64,000 bases of DNA from Paulownia fortunei (lineage: Eukaryota > Streptophyta > Magnoliopsida > Lamiales > Paulowniaceae): contig CM033118.1 of NCBI GenBank assembly GCA_019321725.1, positions 7,838,071 through 7,902,070 on the forward strand, read 5' to 3'. Below the pieces are notes generated by a model. It was given only the letters and a program-made list of their open reading frames with translations. It searched no databases and was not told the DNA's origin. The position numbers and the translations under genes are program-made. Shown in pieces: positions 47,516 to 57,998 of this stretch (positions within the stretch are counted from its first letter, which is position 1; every line of letters begins with the position of its first letter).

Positions 47516-48789
47516 GCAAGTACACCAACCTAAGGCAATTTGGTGGCTCTTGTCTATCATGACTGATTTGGTTTTAGCTTTCTTTTTTAATTTATGCTTT
47601 TTATTATTCTTTATTTTTGTTTTTTGTTTTTAATTTTTCTCTAGTTGACCACTAATGGCCTTGCTTTCACTTGAAATTTCATCAGTCAGGTGTCTACTAA
47701 TCCTTTACTCTCTGATTAAGGTTAGGGTTGGTGGCATATTCATGCACTTTTGAACATTTGCACATAAAAAAAAAATATTAGTTTATTGTTTGTATTCTGG
47801 TAATTTTTGTACAAATGAGTTCAAATGTTTGAAAAGTTTGATGTGAAATTTTGCTTTGCTATCTAGGTATCATTTCAAAATTATTTGATTTGAGTTCTTC
47901 TTTTTTCTTTTCCTATCTTGATTATTAGAGAAAAGCTTCCAAAATCTTTTGTGCACATTATAAGCTTTGTCAGAAGATGGATGTTCAAAGCATTTAGCTA
48001 AGAAAATCACCATGTTTAAGTGTACTTTTCTTTAATCTCACAGATCTTTTCTGAGTGATTAGAGAGGATGAGAAAACAACTAATGAACTTTTATTGATCT
48101 TTTGAACTGGTAGTTGCTATTTAGAAAGTCATTAATTGATTAGTAAAATAATTTGGATGTTAAACTAATGGATGATACGGTTGAAAAGATGAGAAGTTGT
48201 TATGTTTTGATGAGTCATCGAAGTATCAAGTGAGAAGCTATCTTTATCTTTTTCTTTGTATTACAAATAAAAAAAAAAGAAAAAAATAAGAGATGTTAAA
48301 AAAAAAAAGAGATGTTTATTCTGATCAATAAAGTCTTCCATCATTTTGGAAGATACATTCTCATTCTGGAATAATTTTTTCTCCCTAGGCTCTCTTTTTG
48401 TATATTAATCGATAAAATCTTGAAGTTGGATTGTGGTAAGGATGTTTGAATACAAATAATTAATTTTCAATGTTAGTTTGTTTGTTTGTCCTTAAAAGTG
48501 ACATTCTCATTAGTGCATATCGATTTTCCAACTCCATGAGAGAAATCCTAGCCCATTAAATAGTTATTCACTTGTGAGAATATGGAGTTGAGGTTTTTAC
48601 TTCAAAAGATTTTCAAGGCTTATGTATTGTGGTTTGTGAGGGATGAAGGTTTTGGCTTAGCTCATACACACAATTTTGGAAGTTATTGTTGAATTAATCT
48701 TGAAGCGATTAGTCATGTAGTTTTGTTGAATTTCCGTTTGATCTAACTCTCATGCTTTGTTTTTTGTTTACACTTGAATTGCCACGGAG
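47516..48789. other. Athila-type 3' internal region, noncoding here
   Basis: This is the place where Athila elements carry an envelope-like frame or long noncoding sequence. I see no frame of any length. A poly(A)-rich duplication with AAGAGATGTT lies at 48270-48315. Confidence 0.5.
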
Positions 48790-49560
48790 AAAATACACTT
48801 TGTATAATAACTAATTAATGATTTTGTGAAATTTAAAAGACTTAATGTGATAATTTTACATAATTATTTTACAAATATTATTTTTGGTAATTTCTTTACT
48901 TTTTGATGTATTATCAGGCAATAATTCGAAAGGTTCAAAAGAAAAAGGAAGCAAAAAAATTTATTTAATATTTTGTTTATCGCATGCTTTGAACATACTT
49001 CAGTATTTTGACCATAACTTTTTCTACAATATGCAAATAATATAATTTTTTATCCTATGAACAGCTATGATACATGGCTATAGTTCCTGTGTTCACAACT
49101 TTTTGATGATCAATTTATTTAAAGGTGCCAATATCCGAATACAAGTGCTAGTTTCAAAATTTCCTATGGCACGCTTTAGTAATTTGAGTATAACTTTTGC
49201 TATAAATATCAGAATGATGAGATTTTGAAAAAGCTAAGAAGCATGTAAAATATATGGCAAGATTCACATCCAAGAAGGACATGTGAATTTGGAGGAATTT
49301 ATAAGAAAAATTGGAGTTTAATTGGGGAGACAAATTAAGGGAACCCTTCTACTGTAAAATGGCATCTATTTGGTGCCATTCACAGACACCAAATCTTGGA
49401 GAGAAAGAAGGCATTTTATCTATAGAACTTGTGAAAGGATGAGCAAGATAGACCAACATTTTGAGCAAGGCTAAGAGTGATTTTTTTATTTTCTTTTTCT
49501 ATTCTTAGTTTGATTCTTCAAAGTTGTTCATTGATTATATAGAATTGCTCTTATTTTGAT
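48790..49560 (+). repeat. 3' LTR of the Athila-type element, truncated
   Basis: It aligns with both parts of the left LTR without the LINE, showing that the LINE entered after the Athila element was in place or that only the left LTR was hit. It breaks off at ~49560, where the left LTR continues for ~550 bases. Confidence 0.72.
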
Positions 49561-49789
49561 CGGGAGAATGAAACATGGCTTAAATGTGAATGTCATAAAT
49601 AAAAAAATAGAAGAAAAAGGACTCGAACCAAAAAAACACAAACAAACACCAGAAGCTGTAAAATCCTTTACTTTCACCTCGTCCAAAATACATAAAATCT
49701 CTGCCTATGGCCTGTCCCAATCAGCCTCGAGGAGTGCAGACCCTTCACAAGACACAAAGTAATTAAAAGTAAAAAAAAAATAAGTAATA
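49561..49789. other. Unassigned spacer with a short basic frame
   Basis: A + frame (to 49762) includes EEKGLEPKKHKQTPEAVKSF and SSKIHKISAYGLSQSASRS. It has a coding feel (few rare residues, Ser/Lys-rich) but no family signature that I recognise, and the first codon is ATT-derived (ATGA..TCGG context), so it is not a gene start. It lies between the cut Athila LTR and the 2.1-kb element. Confidence 0.3.
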
Positions 49790-51948
49790 AATTAGAGTAT
49801 GATGCACAACGTTCCAATTGAGTTGGATGTATTATATTTTTTTGGTTTTGTAAAGAGAATTTTATTGGAAATCATATTAATAAAAAGATATTTTTTTTAT
49901 CTTATATCTTGCATCTTTTATTTCTGCACATTAGATAAAGTTTTTAGATCAAATTTAACTATGGGCATGGTCGTGCATATGATGGCGATCATGGAACATG
50001 TCTCTAAGGCTTTAGTCTTAAATAAGTTCCGAGTCAAGAGCTTTTTGAGATGAGACATCAAATAGCTCAATAAGACTCGCACATATGATACATACTCGTG
50101 AGACGAGGATGTCACATTCCATTGACATTAGCGTAGAGACGTAAGTATATGTATGTGGGTACTTGTTAGGGAATAAGTACACCGAACATGGCCCGCAAGA
50201 AATTCTTAGTTGGAGGCTTTGCCTGTCGAAACAAGAATTTCTGTGTTGCGATGATACATGACTAATCCTCAAACTTGAGGCATGATGGTAGGCTTGTGTG
50301 CATCCTACAGCACTTTGATATATCTTTTGATTGCTTGACAATCACAAAGGGGGTATGTTGGGTGTTGCATTGGTGTGTATGGAGGTTTGTCAGTGGCCAA
50401 CATAGAATTCGACACTTATCTTTTTAAACAAGGGAATCTCCTGTGTTTTCGTAGTTCGTGATTCAAAGACTTTGGCCAAGGCAGAATGAATTGTGATTCA
50501 TCAAGAATCATTGGAACTTAAAATGGGATCACAGTTATTGAATCATTTAGGATTTCGACTTATAATTCATGTCTTAGATTCAATCAGGAGATTAGCTGTC
50601 AAAAGAACCGTACATGTATGTTACTCGCAACTGAAATAGGTTTACTCGTTATTTTACTTAAAACTAGTTTGTTATGATTACTTGGTAGGTGTTTTCATGG
50701 ATAGTGAGGTTTTTGGAATTAAGGAGTTGATTCCAAATGGATTAAATAATTTAATTAATTAATTAGAATAATTATTATTCATAAGTTACAAATATTGCAA
50801 ACTCACTACTAGTTTAGTAGTGAACCTAAAAGGGTCACACATCTTTATAAAAAGTAACATTTCTAATTTTCAATTTTATCCAATGGTTGGAAATTAATTA
50901 ATTAATATTGATCAATTAATTAATTAAGGGTTCTATTTAATTTAATGATTAAATTAAATTATTTAATTAAGTAATTGGATTATTTAATTGAACCTAATTT
51001 GATTAGGAAGCTCAATTGGAGTAAATTAAATTAATTAATTGGAATGATTAAATTGGGATTGAATCAATTGAATTGATTAGGAGATTTTTGAGTCCAACCC
51101 CAAAATTAATGTGAATCACTTAAGAAGCCCATTAAAATATGAAGAGAATAAATTAAATAAATATGATTTATTTAATTAACATATTTATAGATAAATAAAT
51201 ATAGTGACCGATTTTATGGGATAAAATCGGCCACTAAGATTTAATTTATGTATAAATATAATTATAGTATATATATGATATATTTGAAGAGTTCAATTAA
51301 TTTCAACAATGTATGTAGACAATTTTGATGATTAATGTAGTCTCAAATTAGTTCACATATAATAGGAGAGAGAAAAATGTAGAGTTTTTGAAAGATTTGG
51401 AATCCTTCCAAGATAAGGTTTTGAAGTAGTTCAAAATTGAAAAACTTTCCAAGAGTTGGAAATGATTAAAATTTTCAACCCTATATATATGAGGGATGAA
51501 AATTATATAATCAATTCAAAAATTTTGAGCAAAAATTATTTTATTTAAAGTTTTCTATTTTTACTCTCCAAGAAAAGAAAAGAAAGAAAAAGAAAATCAG
51601 TTTCTTGTTATTCTCTTCATATTATTGTTTCAAGAACTTAAAAATTTAATTTTTATTGTTCTTGAAAATTTACTCCGATTCTAGATTAGTAAATAATTAA
51701 AAGGATACTAGCGAATTTTTTTGATTGGTGTTGCTCTTCCATATTGTGGACCTGATAGAGGGGAGATACTTAAATCCCTGCGAGTTCTGATAGTCCAAAA
51801 TTAGCAATTGACTGCTTCATTCCCTACAACAACCGGAGTGTACGAAAGGTATAATTCAATTTTATATTTATTTATATATTCACTTGCATAAGCGCGACCG
51901 TTAAAATCGCTTTCGAATCAAATGGGTTAAATTTATGTTTGATAAAAA
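49790..51948 (+). repeat. 2.1-kb noncoding element, probable solo LTR, copy 2
   Basis: Same family as 6323-8465 in the other orientation. Shared landmarks include AATCATATTAATAAAA (49870), TATG(G)GGCAT(G/A)GTCGTGCAT (49965), AAGGCTTTAGTC-like words, AATCACAAAGGGG (50340), CTACTAGTTTAGTAGTGAAC-like text (50803) and AGCAATTGA(C/T)TGCTTCA (51802). The TATATATAT box is at 51484-51492. It has no coding frame; the small frames at 49799-50341 are chance. The right end is approximate. Confidence 0.72.
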
Positions 51949-51959
51949 ATTTAATTTTC

Positions 51960-52337
51960 TACTGTATATACCCCTACGATTATAGCAAACCCAACACAAA
52001 CATCACATAATTGACCAGCAAAATCAAGATTTAATGCAAGATGAGGAATATGACAAATAATAGGAAGAAATAAATGAGATGTGACAATAGAACCAATACG
52101 TGCAAAGGGCATTTGAGTGCCATCAGCAGTAATGATAGGCATAAAATTTGTAGAGGATAAGAAAATAAAAGATGGAGAATCAGTGGACATATGGTGAAAA
52201 GCTCCAAAGTCTAAGATCCAAGTGGATGAAGATATGCTTGAAGAACTAGGGGCTATCCAAGTAGAGGAAGATTTGCTTGAAGAACTAAGCGCTGACAAAC
52301 CTGAAGCAGATATGGGATAATCAAGAGATAAAATCAA
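51960..52337 (-). pseudogene. Ty1/copia protease of the copia shell
   Basis: The minus frame reads SSSTWILDFGAFHHMSTDSP, PIITADGTQMPFARIGSIVT, HLFLPIICHIPHLALNLDF and GQLCD. This is the copia gag-protease junction and protease, where the active loop should be WILDSGASHHM; here Ser-to-Phe changes destroy it (DFGAFHHM). Both fit C-to-T transitions. gag upstream is almost wholly absent (52338-52472). Confidence 0.8.
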
Positions 52338-52472
52338 ATATCAATGTTTGACAAATGAAGTCGATGGGATTAGGCCTAAGAGAATTGACCTATCAATCAA
52401 AAAATATTTCGAGATAGAGTATGCGATTATACTTTCTCCAACGAAGTTATGAATCAAAAATTCAATTAAAAT

Positions 52473-52485
52473 GGTTCTGATGCCA
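52473..52485 (-). other. Primer-binding site of the copia shell
   Basis: Minus TGGCATCAGAACC, close to the plant consensus TGGTATCAGAGCC, lies directly inside the LTR. Confidence 0.72.
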
Positions 52486-52713
52486 TATAAATTACTCAAT
52501 GCAAAATCATAATAAATAATCAAGGAGAAAAAGAGATGAGGAAAAAGAAAAGTTGGAATTATTATTGCAATGCTTTAAAAGTACTGAAATTAAAAATAAG
52601 TACGTATAGAATTGTTGGAAGTTTAAAGAACTATGGTTACAAACTAAATAATATAAGGACTAATATACCCTTACTAATAAACAAATTAAAAACCACCATA
52701 AATAAGTCTAACA
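52486..52713 (-). repeat. 5' LTR of the copia shell
   Basis: It starts TGTTAGACTTATTTATGG on minus at 52713 and ends at the primer site. It aligns with 39550-39724. Confidence 0.65.
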
Positions 52714-53092
52714 CATCATACGTTTTTTACTAATTTTACGTGATAGTTATATATTTTTTTTAAAGTAGATTTTAGTTTATGCTAAACATTCAATTTTCAA
52801 CCATAAGAGTTAAGTTAGAGGTTTTTATATTAGGCTGATGCATTTTATTTTGAATCCTCCATTTCAATTTGTTTTTTTGTCATGTATTCCATTTTATTGC
52901 TACACGTCAAGTGTATGTAATCCGTAATTAAGTCTTTCTTAAGGAAATAATTTATATACTAGCGTTTATTTATAATGTAATGTAGAAGATGAAATACCAA
53001 TTAGTAAAAAAAGATTTAAACCAGGTGCATTTGTTTGTATATGTGAATTTGTTAATAAGGATTTGTGCTTGATTTTAATATTGATGCAGTAT
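52714..53092. other. Intergenic, no feature seen
   Basis: AT-rich DNA between the copia shell and the Tat-type solo LTR, without a credible frame or repeat. Confidence 0.5.
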
Positions 53093-53527
53093 GTTACCTA
53101 AGGTTGGGATACTAACTGCTCCTATAAAATTGATATTTTCTAGCAATTACTAGATACGGGGTTTCTGCCTAAAATGCGAACAACCTAGTAAGGGGTTCTC
53201 GGGAGTGTCTTGGAGAAACCTCTCTAATGCTTAAGTCAGTATTAGTTCTAGAGAGAAAAATAATAATTGAACAAGCTAGAATGGGCAAATAACTTAAGTA
53301 CCTTGTAAATGAGAAGTAGGGGATATTTATATATGTTTAAGTGGGATATGGGTCGCATGTGCCTTTGATATAATTTAGGTCATCGTGAGCTAACGTGCCT
53401 TGTTAGGCTAGGATTTAATATTATGAGACCATGTGAGCCTCTTACGTGACTTGAGTTGCTTAGGCTTGGATACCTCATTAGGCCAACGTCGGATGACGCT
53501 TGGGCCTAATTTAAAATATGACCATCA
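53093..53527 (-). repeat. Solo LTR related to the Tat-type element
   Basis: On minus it starts TGATGGTCATATTTTAAATT at 53527 and ends GGTAAC at 53093. AGTAT flanks both sides (53088-53092, 53528-53532). It shares with 25497-25830 the AACCTCTCTAATG block, the ACCTTGTAAATGAG block and a GGGATATGGG(T/C) block. No internal element DNA adjoins it. Confidence 0.72.
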
Positions 53528-53532
53528 AGTAT

Positions 53533-54021
53533 ATAATAAACAACTTGCACTTATTCAACATTTGCTTTGTTTTTCCATGAATAATAAGATATAAAGTTGT
53601 TTTGTAGGGCTAAGTTTAGATTTTGATTCATTAATTGGTTTCAGGATATACAATGAAATATTTGCTTTTTACAGAAAAATGTGGCTCTTCCATGAGCCTT
53701 AGATAACATGGCAAATTAGTTGCAAACAAGAAAAAATTTAGGGTTAGTGAGTTGATTGGAGGATGACATAGTAAGGAAAATATTTCATCATTACAATTTA
53801 AATAATATCAATTTCATGTTCTCTTTAATTAGTTTATTTGCAAAATATTTTTGTGTGGCAAAAGTTGTGTAAGATTTTGATAGTACATCTATATCGTTTG
53901 TTATTTTATTTACTTGCACAAATGTAATATTTATATCAACGCTTGTAATTACACTTTGACAAATGTATCTATTTTGTCTCAATTTTATTTTGACTAACTT
54001 AATTGCTTGTAATAAAAATTT
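53533..54021. other. Intergenic, no feature seen
   Basis: AT-rich DNA; the short minus frame 53791-54033 has no family signature. Confidence 0.5.
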
Positions 54022-54635
54022 GGTAAATTGCACTTCATCCCCTAAAAAAAATTACGTTTTGGCAATAAACCCTTTCTAAAGCCAAGAAAAGGCACTTCGC
54101 ACTTCAAAATTGCTTTCTTTAAAGCACTTTGCCCTGGTCAACTTTCCGGCAACTGTCTAGCAAGATTTTGTAGTACTTTAGCTCCTTAAATTGCTTAAAC
54201 CCGAGCACTTTGCCCCTTAATCAATTAAATAAAATTAAAAAATATTAAAAAATTATAACTTTTAATCTTTGGCACACATCACAGATAAAGTCATGCTGCA
54301 TCCAACATGTTACCAGTTAAAATTGTAAGATTCTCTATCTTTCATTCTACATATAAAGATAATTCAACTATATGATATATGTGTATTTATATCAATTATA
54401 GATGAGAAAAATCTTTGAGTACGAAAAATTTAATTAAAACTTTAAAAAGTCAATGTATACCGATGCAATTCTTACAAGTAATCAAGAATTGAAGTGTAAC
54501 ATAACTTGTCGAAAGGTTGACCGTAAGAGAAAGTGCTATGGTGAAACCAATTGTAAGGGGCAAAGTTTTTTTCTTAATTTTTGAGAGTTTATTATCAAAA
54601 TACAATTTCTTTTGGAGGTGAAGTACAATTTGTCC
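54022..54635. mobile_element. MITE with ~50-bp inverted ends (MULE-like)
   Basis: The left end GGTAAATTGCACTTCATCCC and the inverted right end GGACAAATTGTACTTCACCT continue as inverted repeats for about 50 bases (TTACGTTTTGGCAATAAACC versus TTGTATTTTGATAATAAACT). The 9-base flanks TAAAAATTT and TAAACGATT are a possible decayed target copy, as in Mutator-type elements. It has no coding frame. Confidence 0.65.
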
Positions 54636-54676
54636 TAAACGATTTATAGATATTAAATTGTTATTTATTATTTTTA

Positions 54677-55207
54677 GGGTAAATGGCACTTCTCCCCCTC
54701 AAATTTGGTCATTTTATAACATTACCCCTAAAAATAAATTTTAAACACTTTACCCCATCAACTTACATTTATTCTAGCACTTTGTCTCCAAGTGCCATTT
54801 TTAGATAAAGTTTTTACTGGAATGATATTCGTGAGCCGCTGCTAAGTGTTTTTTCCCATATTTTCACAAAAAATCAAGAAAAATGCAATGTAATATTTTT
54901 TTATTATCAATGGTGAAAACACGATAAATGGTGAACTTTTGTCAATGGTAATGCGATCGATATTATTTACAGAAAAAGTATCTCCATTTATTATGTTTTC
55001 ACAATTAACAATAATAAAAAATATTATGATACATTTTTTTGTTACGTGGAAAAACAATGAAAAAAATGCATGATGCGACTAATGAAGAATGTTTTGAAGG
55101 AAATTTGATCTAAAATTGATATTGAGGGCAAAGTGCTGTAGTATATATAAGTTGGGGTAAATACTTAAAATTTACTTTTGAGGGTAAAGTGAATAATTAA
55201 GTTTGAG
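54677..55207. mobile_element. MITE with ~100-bp inverted ends, cut by the hAT element
   Basis: The left end GGGTAAATGGCACTTCTCCC runs on through TAAATTTTAAACACTTTACC and AGCACTTTGTC. The right side has the inverted counterpart (GGCAAAGTGCTG, GGGGTAAATACTTAAAATTT, TTGAGGGTAAAGTG, AAGTTTGAG) and stops at 55207, where hAT sequence begins. It has no coding frame. Confidence 0.6.
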
Positions 55208-55384
55208 TAGGGGTATACACAATTCGATAAATCGGCAGAACCATACCAATATTGAAAGTTTGGTACATACAAAATATCGAATCAAAATTTTAGTTTGGTA
55301 TTCAGTTTTTTTATTTTTTATTTTTCAGTATTCAATACTGTAATGATAATTTGGTCTGGTATACCCTACCGTACCAAATACCAA

Positions 55385-55385
<1 letters not shown>

Positions 55386-55442
<57 letters not shown>
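55386..55442. repeat. (AT)n microsatellite
   Basis: A run of AT repeats of ~57 bases with one CA interruption, inside the left subterminal region of the hAT element. Confidence 0.95.
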
Positions 55443-55446
<4 letters not shown>

Positions 55447-56196
55447 TAGGTTATAAATCAAAATAAAAAAAGAAAAAGAAAAATCATACCAAACCAATTC
55501 TGCCTAACAGCCCGACTCTCTCTCTCTCTCAACTCTCTTGTTCTCTAATCTCTCATTCCCCTTTCAACTCTAAACTCTCTCGTTCTCTCCCCATTGGCCA
55601 TATCTCATTGTCCACGCACCACAAGCCACCATCTATTGCTCACCACTCCAGCCACAAGCTGCTAGTCTGCCACCATCCACCACCATTGCTGTCACCACTG
55701 AAAAGTGAGAAAAAGCCACCAAAACTTCGAATACCCGTCGCCAGCAACCACTATCAGCCTGTCACCAACAACCACTATCAACCTTTTTTGCTCCAATTTA
55801 GGTGTGTTAATTAGACCCCAAATTTCAAAACCCTGAGCCCTAGCCATAAAAAAATAGGTAATTACTAATTATAATTCTTCAATGCTTCTAATTTATTTCT
55901 CATTATTTTCTAAATTATGTGAATTAGGCTATGTTAATGTTAGTAATTTTAGGTAATGTAGTAGTCGATGTTGAAATGAAAATAGGGGTAATTTAATTTT
56001 TATTCCGGACCTTCTGGTTGTATTAATTTCACTTTTCTCATGTGAATGTTGGTGAAGTGAATTATGAATTATGATGGATGAATACCAATTATGCTTCTTT
56101 CATGGAGACCTCAAAATTGCACAACCATTATTCATTCCCTACCTAAAAGCTTTCACGTAGTTGCTCTCACCCTTTTTAAAGAAGTGGTGCTATAGC

Positions 56197-56481
56197 TAGA
56201 GGTGTGCACGGTTTGGTATAATGACCAAACCGTGCCAAAATTGAAATTTTGGTACAATCGAAACCGAACTGAGATAAATTAAAACTAAACCAAAAATTTC
56301 GATTCGGTATTCGATATGTATATTTTCAAAATTTTATAACTAACCAAATATCAAAATTTTAAAAAAATACATACCAAATACCGAATCGAATTTTTTGGTT
56401 CGGTTTCAGTTTGGTTTCAGTTGTACCAAGATTTCAATTTTGGCATGGTTTGGTTAGTATACCAAACCGTGCACACTCCTA
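56197..56481. mobile_element. 285-bp hAT MITE
   Basis: Ends TAGAGGTGTGCACGGTTTGG and, inverted, TAGGAGTGTGCACGGTTTGG match at 18 of 20 positions. The 8-base flanks are GCTATAGC (56189-56196) and GCTATATG (56482-56489), 6 of 8 matching. The inside is filled with GGTTTGGT / ACCAAACC words and has no coding frame. It lies inside the large hAT element, upstream of the transposase frame. Confidence 0.85.
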
Positions 56482-56489
56482 GCTATATG

Positions 56490-57998
56490 AACCGAATACC
56501 AAATTTTTTTTAAACTTTGTTAATTAATTTTATCTTTCAAGTATTTTTTAGTCTATTCTCCTTGTGTTTACTTATTTAGTAATTAATTAATAACTATTTG
56601 GTTGGTGCTTATGGAAATGATTAAAATTTAGCATGATAAAGATAATTTTTTAAAAATTTTAATAACTAAAAGAGTGCATTTCTCTTATTTGATGAAATGT
56701 ATCACCAAAATACCAATTAAACACTCATCGCTCACGGATTGAACTAAATGTAATCGGATTCTTTAGTTTTTTCTTGCTAGTCACAAAAGGAACAAACATA
56801 TAAGCATATTTTTTGTTTTCAAGAATTCAATTATTTACCTTTGCTCAAATAATACCCATTTATGATTGAAAATAAATTCTAAAAAATAATATAAATAATT
56901 GAATTATCTTTTCCATAAGCCACAACTCCTTGATTTAATAATTGTTATGCATGAATTCTTGAAAAAATAGAGACCAAATTTTTTTCTTTTTTTTTTTATA
57001 AATTTCAGTTTTACCAAAAATCGTACCGAATTACCAATTTTTTTTCGATAATTACCGAACCAAATTAATTTATTTTGGTTCGATATTTAGTTTGATAAAT
57101 TGTCATACCGAAATTTTGGTACGATTTGGTATGGTATTACCGAACGCACAAATATAGGGACCTCAATATTTAATTACAAATATAGCCCTCCTTGAAGAAT
57201 TATCATCACAAGAGATAATTAGACTTTTTCCGTGGAGTAGGGCATGAGTAAATAATTAGGAATTAACTACCAAAATTTCTTAATTACATTAGCTTGATTA
57301 GGTTATTTGAACATAATTTTATCGGCCGGTTATATGTGCGTGCAAGGTTAAAGTCTTTTGTATTATGATTGTGGCTTTTGAAAAATATTTGGTTTCTCCT
57401 TTATACTCATGTGAAAGGTGATTATGACAATTTAACTAAGTGTTTGTAATGAAATTGAAGCACAAAAATTTCTTAGCAAAATTAGGAATAGTTAAAAATA
57501 AAATGGTGAAAAATTATGAAAAAAGACCTCCAGCATCCTTGTCTAAAAAAAGTAAATCAAATTGGTTATCTTCTTTTATAGCACATAGTTTGGAAATTTC
57601 ATATTTGATAAACTAATTTATGCGTCTTATATTTTTTTTCTTTTCAAACTGGTGGATTTTGTGTAGAATGAATAATCATTATGCATAAAGTTTTATATTT
57701 TTTAATGAAGTTGAACCATTAAGGTAGATTGCTCATCTTTGTTTTGAATCACACTATTTTCTTTGCAATTGTGTGTGGTCCGAGAGTGCATGCAATGTCT
57801 CAGGCTCTCCGTTAATGATTTATTCCTTCACATTTAGCTTTCTACCCAATGCTTAGAAGTCCAGTGGCATTTAAAATTTATAAAAAGTTTAAATGTCAGA
57901 ATCTAGTCTGAGTCCTAAAATGATATTACACATGGCTTTTCTTTTCATTTGCTCATACATTATCTTATCTTGTTTATATGATTTTTTCTTTCTCAGAT
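56490..57998. other. hAT internal noncoding region
   Basis: AT-rich and frame-free. At 57000-57160 there is a further dense patch of TACCGAA and TTGGTACGATTTGG words, like the hAT subterminal sequence, which may be another small related element. A TTTCTCAG acceptor-like site lies just before the ATG at 57999. Confidence 0.5.

Larger units (their letters stand above)
40972..49560 (+). mobile_element. Athila-type Ty3/gypsy element, LTR interrupted by a LINE
   Basis: The left LTR is in two parts (40972-41468 and 45468-46379) around a LINE. The right LTR (about 48790-49560) lacks its last ~580 bases. Shared words: ATAACTAATTAATGAT, GAACCCTTC(C/T)ACT(A/G)TAAA and ACTTGTGAAAGGATGAGCAA. TTTGGCATTGTTGCC at 46381-46395 fits the primer region of Athila elements (TGGCGCCGTTGCC). 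After it only the end of RNase H and the integrase remain; gag, protease and reverse transcriptase are deleted. Confidence 0.75.
39550..52713 (-). mobile_element. Ty1/copia shell split by later insertions
   Basis: A minus-strand 3' half (RT, RNase H, LTR; 40970-39550) and a minus-strand 5' half (LTR, PBS, protease; 52713-51960) are copia-type, in the same orientation and correct order. Their LTRs (39550-39724 and 52486-52713) align: TGTTAGAGTTATTTATG versus TGTTAGACTTATTTATG at the start. I infer one element torn apart by the Athila-type element and by the 2.1-kb element. The integrase is missing. The two halves could instead be two members of one family. Confidence 0.6.

Noticed and set aside
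55608..55814. 68-residue His/Pro-rich + frame in the hAT element
   Set aside because: It starts at a non-ATG codon in a CT/CCA-rich stretch, most likely a noncoding leader exon.
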